Origin: Chinchilla lanigera
Taxonomy: Eukaryota > Chordata > Mammalia > Rodentia > Chinchillidae
Length of the DNA: 64,000 bases
Direction: 5' to 3'
NCBI RefSeq assembly: GCF_000276665.1
Contig: NW_004955447.1
Span: forward strand, 17,918,656 to 17,982,655
Under the pieces are notes generated by a model. That model worked only from the letters and a program-made list of their open reading frames with translations, was not told where the DNA came from and searched no databases. Positions 1-10,612 of this stretch are shown here, piece after piece. Positions within the stretch are counted from its first letter, which is position 1, and the number at the start of each line of letters is the position of its first letter. Both the position numbers and the translations under genes were made by a program.

Positions 1-17
1 CCCCCCCCCCCCCCCCC
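1..17. repeat. Poly-C run at window edge
   Basis: The window opens with 17 consecutive C. It is a simple homopolymer, possibly the end of a longer low-complexity tract cut by the window edge. Confidence 0.9.
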
Positions 18-289
18 GTGAAGAAATAACGTGTTTCAAACATAATTAAAACCTCCCGTGGGTCCTCCCTCCTTTCACTGTCCCTGTCCCCAGAACGACC
101 GCTACTCTGAATTTGTTGGATAGTGCGTGTCCTTACGCTTTTACTAGATACGTATGTACACGTAAGTCCGCTGTACTGTTGTTTGTTTTAAACATCGTCT
201 GTTGTACTGAACTAATTTGTTTTGTTTAAATTATGACTCTGAGAGCTATCCAGTAAGATACACATAATTCTGGTTTATTTGAATTGATG

Positions 290-680
290 TGTGTATTCCT
301 CTACGTGGATGTGCTGTAATATACTCAGTTATTCTTTTTATTGTTGATAATCACTTACGCTTATAGCCCTTCATCTGCGCCGTTTTGGTGCTGTGAACAG
401 TTGTGAACTTGTCTGCCCGTGTGCATGTTTGAAATTTCTCCGTAGTACACACCTGGAAGGGAATTGCTGCATCAGAGGAAAATGAGCATCTTTCCTGGAA
501 TATGCTGGGGCTGCTCTCACTCCGGTTGTATCAGTTTACCTTCTAACCAGTGTTTGGGGGTTCCAGTCTTCCCGGAGACTTGCCGACACTTGATATCATT
601 AGGGGTGGCGTTTCGCCAGTCTGATGAGTGTGAAGCTGCATCTCTGTGGTTTACATTTACACTTTCCTGTCTGCTTACGA
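290..680 (+). repeat. L1-like 3' fragment
   Basis: The text resembles the 3' end of old mammalian L1 (L1M type): a remark of 'aagggaattgctgcatcag' type followed by a run resembling the usual 'accagtgtttgggggttcc' region. It is diverged, and family and borders are uncertain. Confidence 0.4.
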
Positions 681-1333
681 GGCTGAGCATCTTTTCTTGT
701 GAGGGGTTGCTTTAGCCAGGGGCTGGGGAGCAGTTTTCCAGGGCTTGGGAATTGGGATTGCAGTTTTGATTTTTATGTGAAAACAGGGAAACAGTAAAAT
801 GAAGAGGAAAATCGGGGAGACCCAAGCAGCAGTCGGGAAAGGTAAAGAAGAGTTGGAAGATTCAGGCCCAAGGCATGATAACCGAGATGCTCACCCACAG
901 GGGAGAGAACTTGGAACAGAATGATGAGAGCTGGAATCAAGATGTCAGGTGTGCTGCGAGTGGACTTGGGACACGTTTCCTGTGCAGCCAGCCTTATTAA
1001 AGCTACTTTGTCCACGCGTTATTGGATTGAATTTGGCTTTGGTGGAAATTGGTGCTAGGCCTCTTCCTGTGAGCGCAGCTGCAAGGCTGGCCTTGTGGAG
1101 TTTTCCTGTTTACTCAGTTGCTTTTCAAGTCCTTAGAGAAGGGCAGTGTGGAATTGTGGCTATCTTCCTAACTGCATTTCTTTGTCTGTTACATGTACTG
1201 TGTAGGAAACTTTCTCATGATTTGCTCGAATGTGCTGGCAGAATTGCTGTCTTACATATTTGGAAAACGTCCCCTGTACTTGAATTTTGAAAGTATGACA
1301 AATGTCACCTTATTGAAAGTGGGAATATATGAT

Positions 1334-1450
1334 TTGTTTGTTTGAGACAGGGTCTCATTATGTAAGCCAGGCTGACCTTGAACTAGAGGGGATGCTCCTG
1401 CTTTAGCCTACTGAGTGCTGGAATTACAGTCACGCACCACCATGCCTGGC
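1334..1450 (-). mobile_element. B1-like SINE
   Basis: Reverse-strand B1: T-rich tail side with GAGACAGGGTCTCA at the left, GCTGGAATTACAG in the body and the GCCAGGCATGG head (read on the minus strand) at the right. Moderately diverged. Confidence 0.75.
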
Positions 1451-1899
1451 AGAAATGTATGATTTTAAAAGTATGGTTCACATAGCTTTAAGAATGTGTT
1501 ATACTTCAGTGGTTCTTTGGTATAACAAAGAATGATGTGCACATGTACTTTCTCTTATTAAAAACTCGGATCCCCTTCCACCTAGAAATTTAGGTTAAGT
1601 AGTCACAGGTGGGGCACCGGATTCTGCCTTCTGAATAAATACTCCTTTGCCTTTTCCACTCCCTCCTGCTCTGTTTCAGAGGACCCGAGGACTGTGCTTT
1701 GAGAAACACTGCTTTGCTTGGTAATAGTCGCGGCCCCCTAACAGATATCACTTATAAAAGCTACCTGCCATGTGAAAGCTTTTTGGGAATCAGTGTGAAG
1801 GTACCTAATGTAGTAATTTAACGTCAAGAGCTGTAGATTGTTACCATGCTATAGACGTATTTCTTGATATTAATAGCCAGGTTTTTATTACATTATGTT

Positions 1900-1965
1900 C
1901 CTAGAACAAAGATTCTGAGTTCTGACTGTGTATCACATCACCTGTGAAGCTTTTAAAGTTAACTT
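1900..1965. mobile_element. Ancient hAT-Charlie (MER5-like) fragment
   Basis: Contains 'aaagattctgagttctgac' and 'cacctgtgaagcttttaaa', reminiscent of MER5-type non-autonomous hAT elements. Short and diverged. Confidence 0.3.
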
Positions 1966-2607
1966 ACGTAATTCTATTACAAAACATCAACACCCTAAAA
2001 ACTATGGAAAAAAAATGTGAGGTATGCTGTATACCCCAAAGGTTCAGGCTTTAGCAGATACTAAAGTAAGCCACATTCGGTTGGTACTTCTTGATATAAT
2101 ACCTAAAAACATCCCACTCCCCTTTCCTGTCTCCTCACCCTCCCAGAACCAGTTTTGTGAAGTTGGTATGGTGTTTACCGTACATACCTTACAGTAATGA
2201 ATTGGGAAGTGATTTATCAGTGATTGTATGAAGATCTATGGCCTTTTCCAACTATCTTCGTAAGCTCAATGAGGTTGGAGATACTGTTGGCAACTAGGGG
2301 TCTAGTTTATTCTTTCTGATTGCTCTGTGCCTTGGCTTAGCTGTGGGTTAGTTATTTGTTCCCTTACTTAGGGACTCCTGGTCGTTTCTGAAGTAGTCTC
2401 TTCTGGAGGCAGTGCTGTCTTGAATGTTCCTGTTGCTGATGACTTTGCACACGTGCCTTTGTTTTTCCAGCCCTGCAGGTGGAAGCACTGCCCTTGGGAG
2501 CGGTGACTCTGGCAAGTGCGTGGTTTGGATATAGTTGGGCATGTCCCGAGATCTCAGGGGAGAAAGACTTAGTGCCCAGTGTGTGTGTTACGAGCACGGG
2601 ATGTTCA

Positions 2608-2750
2608 GTTTTTTGAGGCAAGGTCTTGCTGTATAGTTCAGGCTGCTCCTGAGCTAACTATATAGCCCAGGCTGGCCTCGAACTTGTGGCAGTCCTCCTG
2701 TCTCAGCCTCCAGAGTGCTGCGATTACAGGCGTGCACCACCATACCTGGG
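2608..2750 (-). mobile_element. B1-like SINE with internal duplication
   Basis: Reverse-strand B1 with both GTTCAGGCTG and GCCCAGGCTGGCCTCGAAC, the two halves of the internal duplication typical of B1, then CTCAGCCTCC and GATTACAGGCGTGCACCACC. Diverged at several sites. Confidence 0.8.
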
Positions 2751-3336
2751 TGTGCTTTTAAAATGTAGATCAAAAACATAAATGCTGAAGTTAAAAATGT
2801 TAAATCCATCTGTGTGCTAAGATGATCTCCCCTGCCCCAAGATTTATGGCTCTGAGAAGAGTTTGTTTGTGGGTCAGGCATGGGCTATTAGAAGAGCAGC
2901 TTTGCAGAATCCAGGTCTGGTTGGGGAGCTTCCTTGGTTGCCATGGGGGTGAGATCTGGTTGGAGTTCCCACATGCTGTTTATTGGGTGTAAGAGCTTGG
3001 TACTCTGTCCCGCTCAAAGTCTTCATTCTCATGCACAACGAAGCGGGTCATTATGGGACTTAGTTGCGCCATTTATGTCTGGTACCTAGCTTGGTACGAG
3101 GCATCGTTACTGCAGGTTTTGAGGGCACCACCTCTTCCATTAGAAGAGTCCAAACAGTATAGTGGACAGAGCCCGGAGTTAGGCCCCCGGTCCTGCGCTG
3201 CTCCAGTTGCTTTCTGGCTCCGTGACCTTGAGCAGGCCCTGATTCCTCTCTGCGTGCGCGTGGTCGGAGCTGTGGCAGCTGGAGCAGTGGTGAGAAGATG
3301 AAGGCGTTGCAAGCTTGCTGTGGCTCCCGCCGGAAG

Positions 3337-3458
3337 AGGGCCAGGGAAGGGCTGCGGGGAGGAAAGTGGGAGGGAGAGGGCCAGGGAAGGGCTGCGGGGA
3401 GGACAGTGGGAGGGAGAGGGCCAGGGAAGGGCTGCGGGGAGGACAGTGGGAGGGAGAA
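3337..3458. repeat. 40-bp GC-rich tandem repeat, about 3 copies
   Basis: The string CCAGGGAAGGGCTGCGGGGA begins at 3341, 3381 and 3421, an exact 40-bp period. Units 2 and 3 are nearly identical; unit 1 has one changed base. A small minisatellite in intron 1. Confidence 0.95.
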
Positions 3459-3817
3459 GCTGTGATTTCTGGCTGTACAGTGGGTGGGTGGAAGCTAATG
3501 GTACCGATGGTGTACGGCCAAGCTTTTGTAATAGTCAAGATACAATGTTTTTCCTTTCCTTGATAATGAGGGTGCATAATGTAGTGAAAGATACTGAGTC
3601 AGCTACTGAGTTGATACCAGATCGTGTTGTGTTATTTGGTGTGTATTTAGCCATTTGTAGTTCAAAAATACCAAAAGTCTTAAGCCCAGTTTCTTTTTTC
3701 AATGTTTAAAATCTTTGAATCGGTTAAAAAATGTTCACATTGCAGAAATTTCAAACTGTGCAAAAGAATATATGTTCAGAATACCCAACACCTGCAAGGT
3801 TAAAGGAGGTTCATTTT

Positions 3818-4478
3818 GTCTTATAGTTTGTAGAGGTTTCAGCCCATAGTCAGCCGGCAGCACAGCAGAGAAGCAGCTCATGGCATGACAGTGGAGGGGG
3901 AGGAAGAGAGAGAGGGAGGGGGTGAGGGAGAGAGAGAGAGAAAAAGAGAGGAGAGGGGAAGAGGGGGAGGGAGAGAGGGAGAGGGAGGGAAAAACAGGGA
4001 GAGAGAAAAAAGAGAGGGAGAGGGAGGGAAAAAGAGAGTGAGAGGGAGGGAAAAAGAGGGAGAGGGAGAGAGAAAGAGAGAGGGAGAGGGGTGGAGGGGG
4101 AGGGAGAGAGGGAGAGAGAGAGGGAGGGAAAAAGAAAAAGAGGGAGAAGGAGAAAGAAAAAGAGGGAGGGAGAGAGGATGAGAGAGGGAGGGGGAGAGAG
4201 AGAGGGAGAAAAGGAGAGGGAGGGAGGGAGAGGGGGGAACGAGAGAAGGAGAGGGAAGGGAAGGAGGGAGAGGGAGAGAGAGGAGGGAAAAGGCAGAGGG
4301 AGAAGGGCAGATAGGCTCCAGACCGTGCCCACAGTGACCCTCCTCTTCTGACAAGATCCCACCCCGAACAGCACGGTAGCTGTAAACTCCTCGTGGCCTT
4401 ACCTCTGGTGAGTATGGAGCCCCTGTGATCCACTCATCCCCCAGAATCCTCGCCTGTGAGTACATGTGGCACTGGGGA
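3818..4478 (-). mobile_element. MaLR-like LTR remnant split by a polypurine tract
   Basis: Positions 3818-3890 match the GAGGTTTCAG...CCATAGTCAG part of the reverse-strand LTR seen complete at 4480-4858. Positions 4312-4460 resemble the other part of this LTR class (CAGTGACC, GATCCCACCCC, ATGGAGCCCC, TGATCCACTCATC). About 420 bp of purine-rich sequence lies between. I infer one old LTR expanded internally by a simple repeat. Confidence 0.5.
3891..4311. repeat. Long polypurine (GA-rich) tract
   Basis: About 420 bp of almost pure A/G on the + strand, built from GAGAGG, GGGAGA and GGGAAAAAGAG variants with only scattered C or T. The long open frames across it in several phases are a by-product of this composition and are not genes. 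Confidence 0.95.
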
Positions 4479-4479
4479 C

Positions 4480-4858
4480 TGTCTTGGTTACTTTTCTGTC
4501 ATTGCTGAGACAAAATACCTGACACCCACTATTAAGTAAAGAAAGGTTTATTTAGCTCACCGTTTGTGGAGGTTTCAGTCCATACCGGGCTGGCTCCAAG
4601 GCAGAGTGGCCCATGGCAGAGGGCAACTGTTCATGGCAGTGGAACACAGTAAAAGCAACAAGTGCAAAAGGGCCAAAGGGAGGACCGGCAAGCAGCCTCT
4701 TTCCCTCCCTTACATTGTGTGCAAACTACCCGCCCAGGGCAGACGTGGCAGTCACACTAATAATCCCAGCACTGGACCATGGATCAATCACAAATCCTAG
4801 AAGCCCGCCCCATGACTGCATGAGGATTTGGGGGGACATACAGACACAAACCATAACA
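4480..4858 (-). mobile_element. MaLR-type solo LTR, intact with TSD
   Basis: The element begins TGTCTTGGTTAC and ends CCATAACA, so on the minus strand it starts TGTTATGG, as MaLR LTRs do. It is flanked by the perfect 5-bp direct repeat GGGAC (4475-4479 and 4859-4863). No internal retroviral sequence is present. Closely related to the copy at 62859-63228 and to the + strand copy at 14444-14789. Confidence 0.85.
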
Positions 4859-4945
4859 GGGACATTTCCATAGAAACGATGACAGAGGTGTGTTATGTAT
4901 ATTTGAGCAAATATGCTTTAACTTTCCCCCTGGTTTTTGAAAAAA

Positions 4946-4975
4946 CATACACAGTACAAAATAGTACTGTGTATG
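4946..4975. other. Perfect 12-bp inverted repeat with 6-nt loop
   Basis: Bases 4946-4957 (CATACACAGTAC) are the exact reverse complement of 4964-4975, separated by AAAATA. The sequence could form a hairpin; no function can be assigned. It lies just before an L1-like fragment. Confidence 0.85.
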
Positions 4976-5039
4976 GTACCGTGCAGTTTATGTGGGTCCC
5001 TCCTGGTCTGCCCCTGGCTTTTTGTAGCATGGCAGAACC

Positions 5040-5305
5040 TATAAAGAGCATCCTCATTCTCTTTTTTTATGGCTGTGGGATGTTCAGTTGTTTGATTGTA
5101 CGGAATTCACTTAGCCAGGCCCCCACTGACTACCAGGACGTGTGGGTAGTTTTCCAGTCTTTGGTTTTTATAAGCACGGCTGCAAAGAATAACTTTGTCC
5201 ATACATCATGCTGCCTATGTGGGAGTGGATCTGTCGCCTGACTTCCTAGAAATGAATTTGCATTTGTAACCGAGGGGTTTAGCCAAATTGTCCTCCACCA
5301 GTAAC
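5040..5305 (+). repeat. L1-like 3' fragment
   Basis: Reads like the well-known old L1 3' region: 'tatggctgtgggatgttcag', later 'gtttttataagcacggctgc', 'gggagtggatctgtcgcc' and 'ttgtaaccgagg'. Diverged; exact subfamily not determined. Confidence 0.5.
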
Positions 5306-5625
5306 CTGCGTTGCCTACAACCTTATGAAAGCTGTGTGCCGACCAGAAGCCTTTTGATCTTTGCTAAGCGGGCAGGGGAATGGTGTCTTGCTGTATTTTA
5401 AGTTTGCATTCCTCTCATTAGAAGTGAATGTGAGCAGCTATTTACGTTTTAGCAGGAAGAACTCAGTCTCCTTTAAAAGCTTTGCTGTCGGCAATTGTTT
5501 TCAAAGTGTAGGAAAGGACCCATTTCTTTTTATTTTCACTCTGTCTCAGACCAGTATTTTTGTACCATAAAAAGAATCACTAACAAAATGGACTAAAAAC
5601 CCAAAGGTAAATAAAACACAAAACT

Positions 5626-5714
5626 TAATTTTTTTTTTTTGAAAGTGGGAATTGAACTCAGGACCTTGCACTCGCCAGGCAGGCGCTTTGCCACTGAGCT
5701 GTAACCCAGCCCAA
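5626..5714 (-). mobile_element. ID-like tRNA-derived SINE
   Basis: Reverse-strand element with a T-run at the left (its A tail), a B-box region read as GTCCTGAGTTCAATTCCC on the minus strand, GCCTGCCTGGCGAGTGCAAG and an A-box region CAGCTCAGTGG. tRNA-Ala-like SINE of the ID type, in the variant repeated at 10205, 19862, 35535 and 36089. Confidence 0.75.
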
Positions 5715-7091
5715 ACCTCAATTTGTTCTAACCAAACTCGGCAGGTAGAACATGGTTCTCTCCGCCCGTCGTATGTATGTGTTTGCAGTTTCCAGCTTAG
5801 CTCCCAGGGGAGTGTCAGTGCTCTGAGTAGCCTGCTGCCAAGGCCTCCTTGCCCATCGCTTTGTTACCACGGCCGCTCTATTTGGGGTTGGGGGCGAGAG
5901 CACAGCGTTTGTGTTTCATGTCCCACAACCAGTGCGTTTTGGGATGTTTTCCTCACGGTAGATTAGAGTTTCTCTGATGTCACAGTGTTCATGGTTTCCA
6001 AGAGCAGGGATTTCCCCGGACTCGTGCAGAAGTAGTGAGTCCTTCGGTTCTCCCTGTGGTGTGAGGAGTGGGGCTGGGGCGGTGTTTCTCCCCAGTGGAA
6101 GACCTTGAGCGTGGATGGGGGTGGGAGGCTGGGGGGAGTGTGGGAGGCTGAAGTCATGGGGTGGTAAAGTTCGCGGAGCTGGCCTTGTTGACCCGGGACT
6201 TGGCCAGGATCCACATCCCCACACGGCCTCTCTCTAAAGCCGTGGCGAGGGGACCCCAGGGTGAAGGAGGAGGTTTAAGGACATTATCACACAAGAGGTG
6301 TACTGGTGGCTTTGTAGGACACTAGCTTGCTGAGGTCAGTTACTGTGGGTAAGTGTGTCTTCCTCCACCTTCAGCTGCAAAGCAGACTTGGGCCAGTGCT
6401 CTTGGTTCTGCTTCTGAGCCGAAGTTTACCTCTGCATCAGGATTTCATCGTGTTTTCTCTAAACTGGACAGTGGTCTTATCACCCAGAGCCTTGGGCTTT
6501 ACTGTTTCTTCTTGTAATGACTTCAGACTCGTATACAGTCAGGGGTCCCAATGTCGGCTTTCTTCTGCAATGGGTGTTTTGGCTTCTTGTTAGTGATTAT
6601 CAAATGAAGTTACGTTGAGCTTTTTTCTGAGTTTTTTCCAATATAAAGGATGGAAATACAGGTGTCCCGGTGTGGAGTAAAATGCCCTTCGCCTGTTTGT
6701 GAACTGCCGGGCCCCTGGCCCTGAGCGGAGCAGCTCTTCCAGCAGTGGTTGGGGTTGTGGAGTAATGGTCACCGCCGACTGCTGCTTCATACTCAAGCTT
6801 GACCTCGGCAAGTGACTTCCACTGCATTTCTTTTCCTCCACTTGTGAGGTGTGGGCAGCGTGACCCACCGGTGACTTAGCTGGAAGGCAGAATTCTGCTC
6901 AGTGTCACCCAGCGCGCGGACTCGGACTTGCTGACGCAGCAGGTCCCGGCTCCATAAGCCCTGTGGGTGTGTGGCCAGGGCTTAGATAACGTGTGACAGC
7001 CAGCAGCAGGGGCGGCATGCTCAGAAACAGTCCCAGCTCTGTCCAGTCCCTGTAGCTGCCCTTAGGAGTTACTAAAATTATCAGTGGGAAA

Positions 7092-7275
7092 GGTGCGTCC
7101 TCTTCATCTGTGGTTAAGAGCTCGGACTCTGGGAACCTGATGACCTCGGTTTGAATTCTGGCTCTGCCCTTAATGGCTGGGTGAGCTTGGCAGCCTCCCT
7201 CCGTTTTTTGTTTTCCCCCCCCATGTGTAGAGTGGATAGATGAAGACTGATCTGTCCTGGTTACTGGGCAGGATT
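7092..7275 (+). mobile_element. MIR-like SINE
   Basis: Matches the MIR pattern: AAGAGCTCGGACTCTGG, then GAATTCTGGCTCTGCC, then a GGGTGAGCTTGGCA segment and a degraded 3' part. Old and diverged. Confidence 0.65.
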
Positions 7276-7462
7276 AAGCGCATACATGGAGGTGAAGCTG
7301 TCTGAACAGGGAGCGGCACGTGCCGCCCGCCCTTCCCATGTTGCCCGAGTGTATCCAGTCAGCAGGTTTACCCGGTGCCTTCTCTGTGCCAGATGCTCTG
7401 CTGGGCACTGGCCGGCGAATCCCACGTAACTGCTGCCCGCACGGTGTTTCTGATTTCGCGTA

Positions 7463-7672
7463 CGTGCTCACAAGCTTTCCTGTAAAGGGCCAGATACAAA
7501 TATTTAGGCCGTAACATCTCTTTCACAACTGTGCAAGTCTGCTGTGGCATTGTGAAAGTAGCTGCCGGGAGTAAATTGGTCAGTCACTGCTGTGTCCAGT
7601 AAAACTTCATTTACAAAGTCACGTGGTGGGTCGGACTCGACCCACGGGCTGTAATCTGCAGACCTGCTGTGG
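7463..7672 (+). mobile_element. Ancient hAT-type non-autonomous element
   Basis: Resembles a common old mammalian DNA transposon: 'tgtaaagggccagatacaaa', 'ttcacaactgtgcaagtctg', 'gtgtccagtaaaacttca', 'cccacgggctgtaatctgca' in the usual order. I do not give a subfamily. Confidence 0.55.
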
Positions 7673-8235
7673 TCTGGCGGAAAGCCAGATGTTGGATCGT
7701 CCCACAGGGAACACACCGACTGTGTGCGAGGGAGCAGAGGGGAAGCGCACGGAAACTGTTGCTGAAAGGGAGGGAGGGTGAGCCAGGCAGAGCGCCCAGA
7801 GGGGCTGGGAGGAGCGAGAGCCTGGCCTGGGAGGTGCAGTCGAGAGTCTGCATCACCGCTGCATTTGTGTCCTTCAGAGGCACGACAGATACTCTGTACC
7901 TTTCCTCGGATAAAGTTTTTTCTCTGTAATTCGTGCCAGTTCTTTCCTCCCCTGCCCTCTCGATAGTCCCACACTGGAAGGTACACTGTTGGTATAACAG
8001 CACGTTTTGTTCTGCGTATTGATAGTGTTTCTGTCTCTGTGTGTTCCACCATTTTTGTTGTATAATTGTCGGTATCTATGTATGAATTTAGAAGTTGAGA
8101 ATTAAGAGTGCACCTTATTTCACTGTTAGGTGTAAAGTGATTTATTCCGTAGATTTTATTTTTGCTCTTTAACAGATTTTTCTTTTTGGAAAACTTAGCA
8201 TTCTTTGCTTCTGACTGGACGGAAACAGCCCTTGC

Positions 8236-8517
8236 AATGGCTGTCGGGAAAGACCTCGTCCGCGTGACGCTTCGTGTCTCGTGTCTCGCTTCCCCCAGCC
8301 CCGTCGCACTACACGGCTGCTGGCGAGGAGGGCGCCTCGCTCCCGTCCTCGGCGTGGCTCTGAGCGAGGGGTGCTCCCGGAGACTCGGTGACCCGCCCGT
8401 GTGTTCTCCAGTTCTGGCGGTGCTGCCTCCTGAGAGGCGGTGCTGTGTCGCGGCGGGGGCACAGGTTCTGGAGCCGGACTGCGCGTTCAGAGCCGGTTCC
8501 ACGACTTCGTAGGCGTG
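8236..8517. promoter_or_regulatory. Intronic CpG-island-like cluster
   Basis: I count about 34 CpG dinucleotides in roughly 280 bp of GC-rich sequence, far denser than the flanks. The right part overlaps the start of a MIR. It could be an unmethylated element, an alternative promoter or just GC-rich intron. The sequence does not contain the USP46 first coding exon. A 332-codon reverse-strand open frame crosses it but looks like a chance frame. Confidence 0.45.
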
Positions 8518-8668
8518 TAAACTAGGGGAAAGTTAACTCTGCCTCGTTTTACTTCTGAAATAGGGACAGTAATGACATCCACCTCCCAGGATTGTTGTGA
8601 GGGTTCAGTAAAATGTGCATAAAGTCCTTAGGAAAGAGATCGTGCCCAGCAGCAGCTATTTATTAGTA
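8462..8668 (+). mobile_element. MIR-like SINE
   Basis: Follows the MIR order: GTTCTGGAGCCGGACTGC, then AACTCTGCCTCGTTTTACTT, AATAGGGACAGTAATGACA, CAGGATTGTTGTGAGG and GTGCCCAGCAGCAG. Confidence 0.7.
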
Positions 8669-9699
8669 TATGCGCGCTGAAGACGCGCAGTAACAGCTGT
8701 TTGTGAGTCATATGTTGTTGTTGTTAACTACAGCGGAGCCCACGGTGGCCCTAATTCCGCTTTGACCACCCCTGAGCCCCCAGACCTAGAGCTGTCGCGC
8801 CTTTATTTGCTGTCTTTCACCGTAAGGCTGTGAAGCGGCCTTAACATCAGAAGTCTAGGAATACTAGTCCCTTTGAAAACTAGTTAAGTAGTATTGTAAC
8901 AGTTATAAGTAGTCTTTTTCTTCTTTTTTTTGGATAAGCAGTCTTCTGGACGTGGACATAAAAATGTAGTTTCAGTGGCAACATTTACCACTCCTGTCGT
9001 CTGTTGTGACTCATGCTCTGTAATTAAGGACCGGCTCTGTATGTGGATGTCATCTCTACCAGTTGTCTTTGGCCTTTCTTGGGTCCCCTCATGCTTTGTA
9101 CAGAGCTGCGTGTCTAGGAAGGCCTTGGGAGATCTTGGGCAGGTAAGTTTCCTTGTCTGGGCTGGGCCTTTTCATCTGTAATTTGGTCAAGCTGGCCTCC
9201 AAGGACGCTTCCTGGCTTGGGTCGTTTCTTGTAGGCACGCCCCTGCTGTGCTCATGTTCTCATTGTTCCTGAAAGGCCTCTCCATTGTTCCGATTATTTC
9301 CTTCACCTGGGCAAGAATTTTTCTTCATTTCTGTCCCCCCGGGAGGAGCTCCTGGCTTGCTTTCCTTTTGAGTTGCTTTAGAAATGATTTTTAAAAGGGC
9401 TTTCTATACTGTCGTGTGCATTTATGATTCATCCTTCCTGGCTTGTTGTTTGTTCTGTGTGTTGGTAGCACCCTTGGCAGTCATAGAACTGCCTTCAGAG
9501 GTGCTTTGAGAACCTAACATTACAGTCTTCTTGTTGGAACTTGTCCCAGATCAGAGTCTATTTTTAATAAATTTGGCTGCATTGTTTTTCAAAGGTTACC
9601 ACTTTTTTTTTCCGGTGGAAATAAGAGCTTTGTTTCGTACACTTCCGGACCCTGATTCACCCTCTGACTACGAGGTTTGCTCACCGCCTGGTCGTGTAG

Positions 9700-9815
9700 C
9701 AGCACTTCAGGGCGCCTCTCCTCTTGCCTTTGCTGCCACTGCGCTGGCTGCTGGCAGCAGGAGCGCGGGCCCCGGGCTCCGCGCCGCGCACGCGCGCCGC
9801 CGTCTGTGTAGTGCT
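9700..9815. other. Short CpG-rich patch
   Basis: Dense CG dinucleotides around 'ccgcgcacgcgcgccgccg' over about 100 bp. Too short to call a CpG island; no exon is recognised in it. Confidence 0.35.
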
Positions 9816-10119
9816 GTCGCGTTTCCAGTTTTGCTTCACTTGCTCTGCTGCCCTTTGGAGTCGGCAGGCTGGACGTCAGGAACTCGATCTCAGCCCGGAA
9901 ACTGACTCCTCAGAGGTGGGGTAACTACGATCAAAGGCAGATAAACACTGGTAAGAAGAAAGGGCAGACACAGCTCAGGTGTGTACACTGTGGACCTCAG
10001 GTGACTTCACCGTAGAGCATTAGTTTACCACATTTTTGACAGAAAAATAATACATGCTCATAGTAAAAAGTTCAAAGAGTTGCAAATATAAAAAGAAAAG
10101 CCCTTTCACAACATTTTCA

Positions 10120-10204
10120 TCTCCCAGCCTTACTTTCTTCCTGCCTTCCTTTCTTTCTTCCTTCTTCCCTCCCTCCCGCTCTTTCTTTTTTCTTTTTTTT
10201 CTTT
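10120..10204. repeat. Pyrimidine-rich low-complexity tract
   Basis: A run of CTTC/TTTC/CCTT variants adjoining the tail of the reverse-strand ID-like SINE that follows; probably its expanded tail. Confidence 0.8.
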
Positions 10205-10280
10205 TTGTTACTAGGAATCAAACTTAGGACCTTGTGCTTGCCAGGCAGGCACTGTGCCACTCAGCTATATGCCTGGCCCC
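10205..10280 (-). mobile_element. ID-like tRNA-derived SINE
   Basis: Reverse-strand copy of the variant ID SINE: AGGAATCAAACTTAGGACC, CTTGCCAGGCAGGCAC, and TCAGCTATATGCCTGGCC at the head side. Confidence 0.75.
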
Positions 10281-10310
10281 TCTTTCTGTCTTTAAAATCT
10301 AAACATCTTG

Positions 10311-10440
10311 ATATGTAGTCAGTCTAGGCTGGCCTTGAACTCACTTTTGTAGCCCAGGCTGACCTCAAACTTGTGGCACTCCTCCTGCCTCAGCCTTACA
10401 AGTGCTGGGCTTATACACACATGTGCCACCACACTTGACC
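10311..10440 (-). mobile_element. B1-like SINE
   Basis: Reverse-strand B1 lacking a clear tail: CTAGGCTGGCCTTGAACTCA then AGCCCAGGCTGACCTCAAAC (internal duplication), CTCCTGCCTCAGCC and GTGCCACCACAC. Confidence 0.75.
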
Positions 10441-10490
10441 CCAACTCTACTTTCTGATATCAGTGACACCTGCTAATAATTTCTCAAGTG

Positions 10491-10612
10491 TTAACTGGAC
10501 ATAGTGGTGTGTGTTTTGGTTCCAGCTACTTGAGAGGCTGAGGCAGAGGATCACTTACACCCAGGAGTTCTAGGCCAGCCTGTGCATCATAGCGAAGACC
10601 CTATGCCAACAC
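10491..10612 (+). mobile_element. B1-like SINE
   Basis: Forward B1 head (ACTGGACATAGTGGTG), CCAGCTACTTGAGAGGCTGA, and GGCCAGCCTGTGCATCATAG. Diverged and short. Confidence 0.65.

Noticed and set aside
3735..4465. Three long reverse-strand Ser/Pro/Leu-rich frames and matching forward Glu/Arg/Gly frames
   Set aside because: They are a by-product of the polypurine tract, which has few stops in any frame.
7504..8502. Reverse-strand open frame of 332 codons
   Set aside because: It crosses a MIR start and an old hAT-type remnant and runs through CpG-rich sequence. No protein family, splice context or start context supports it.
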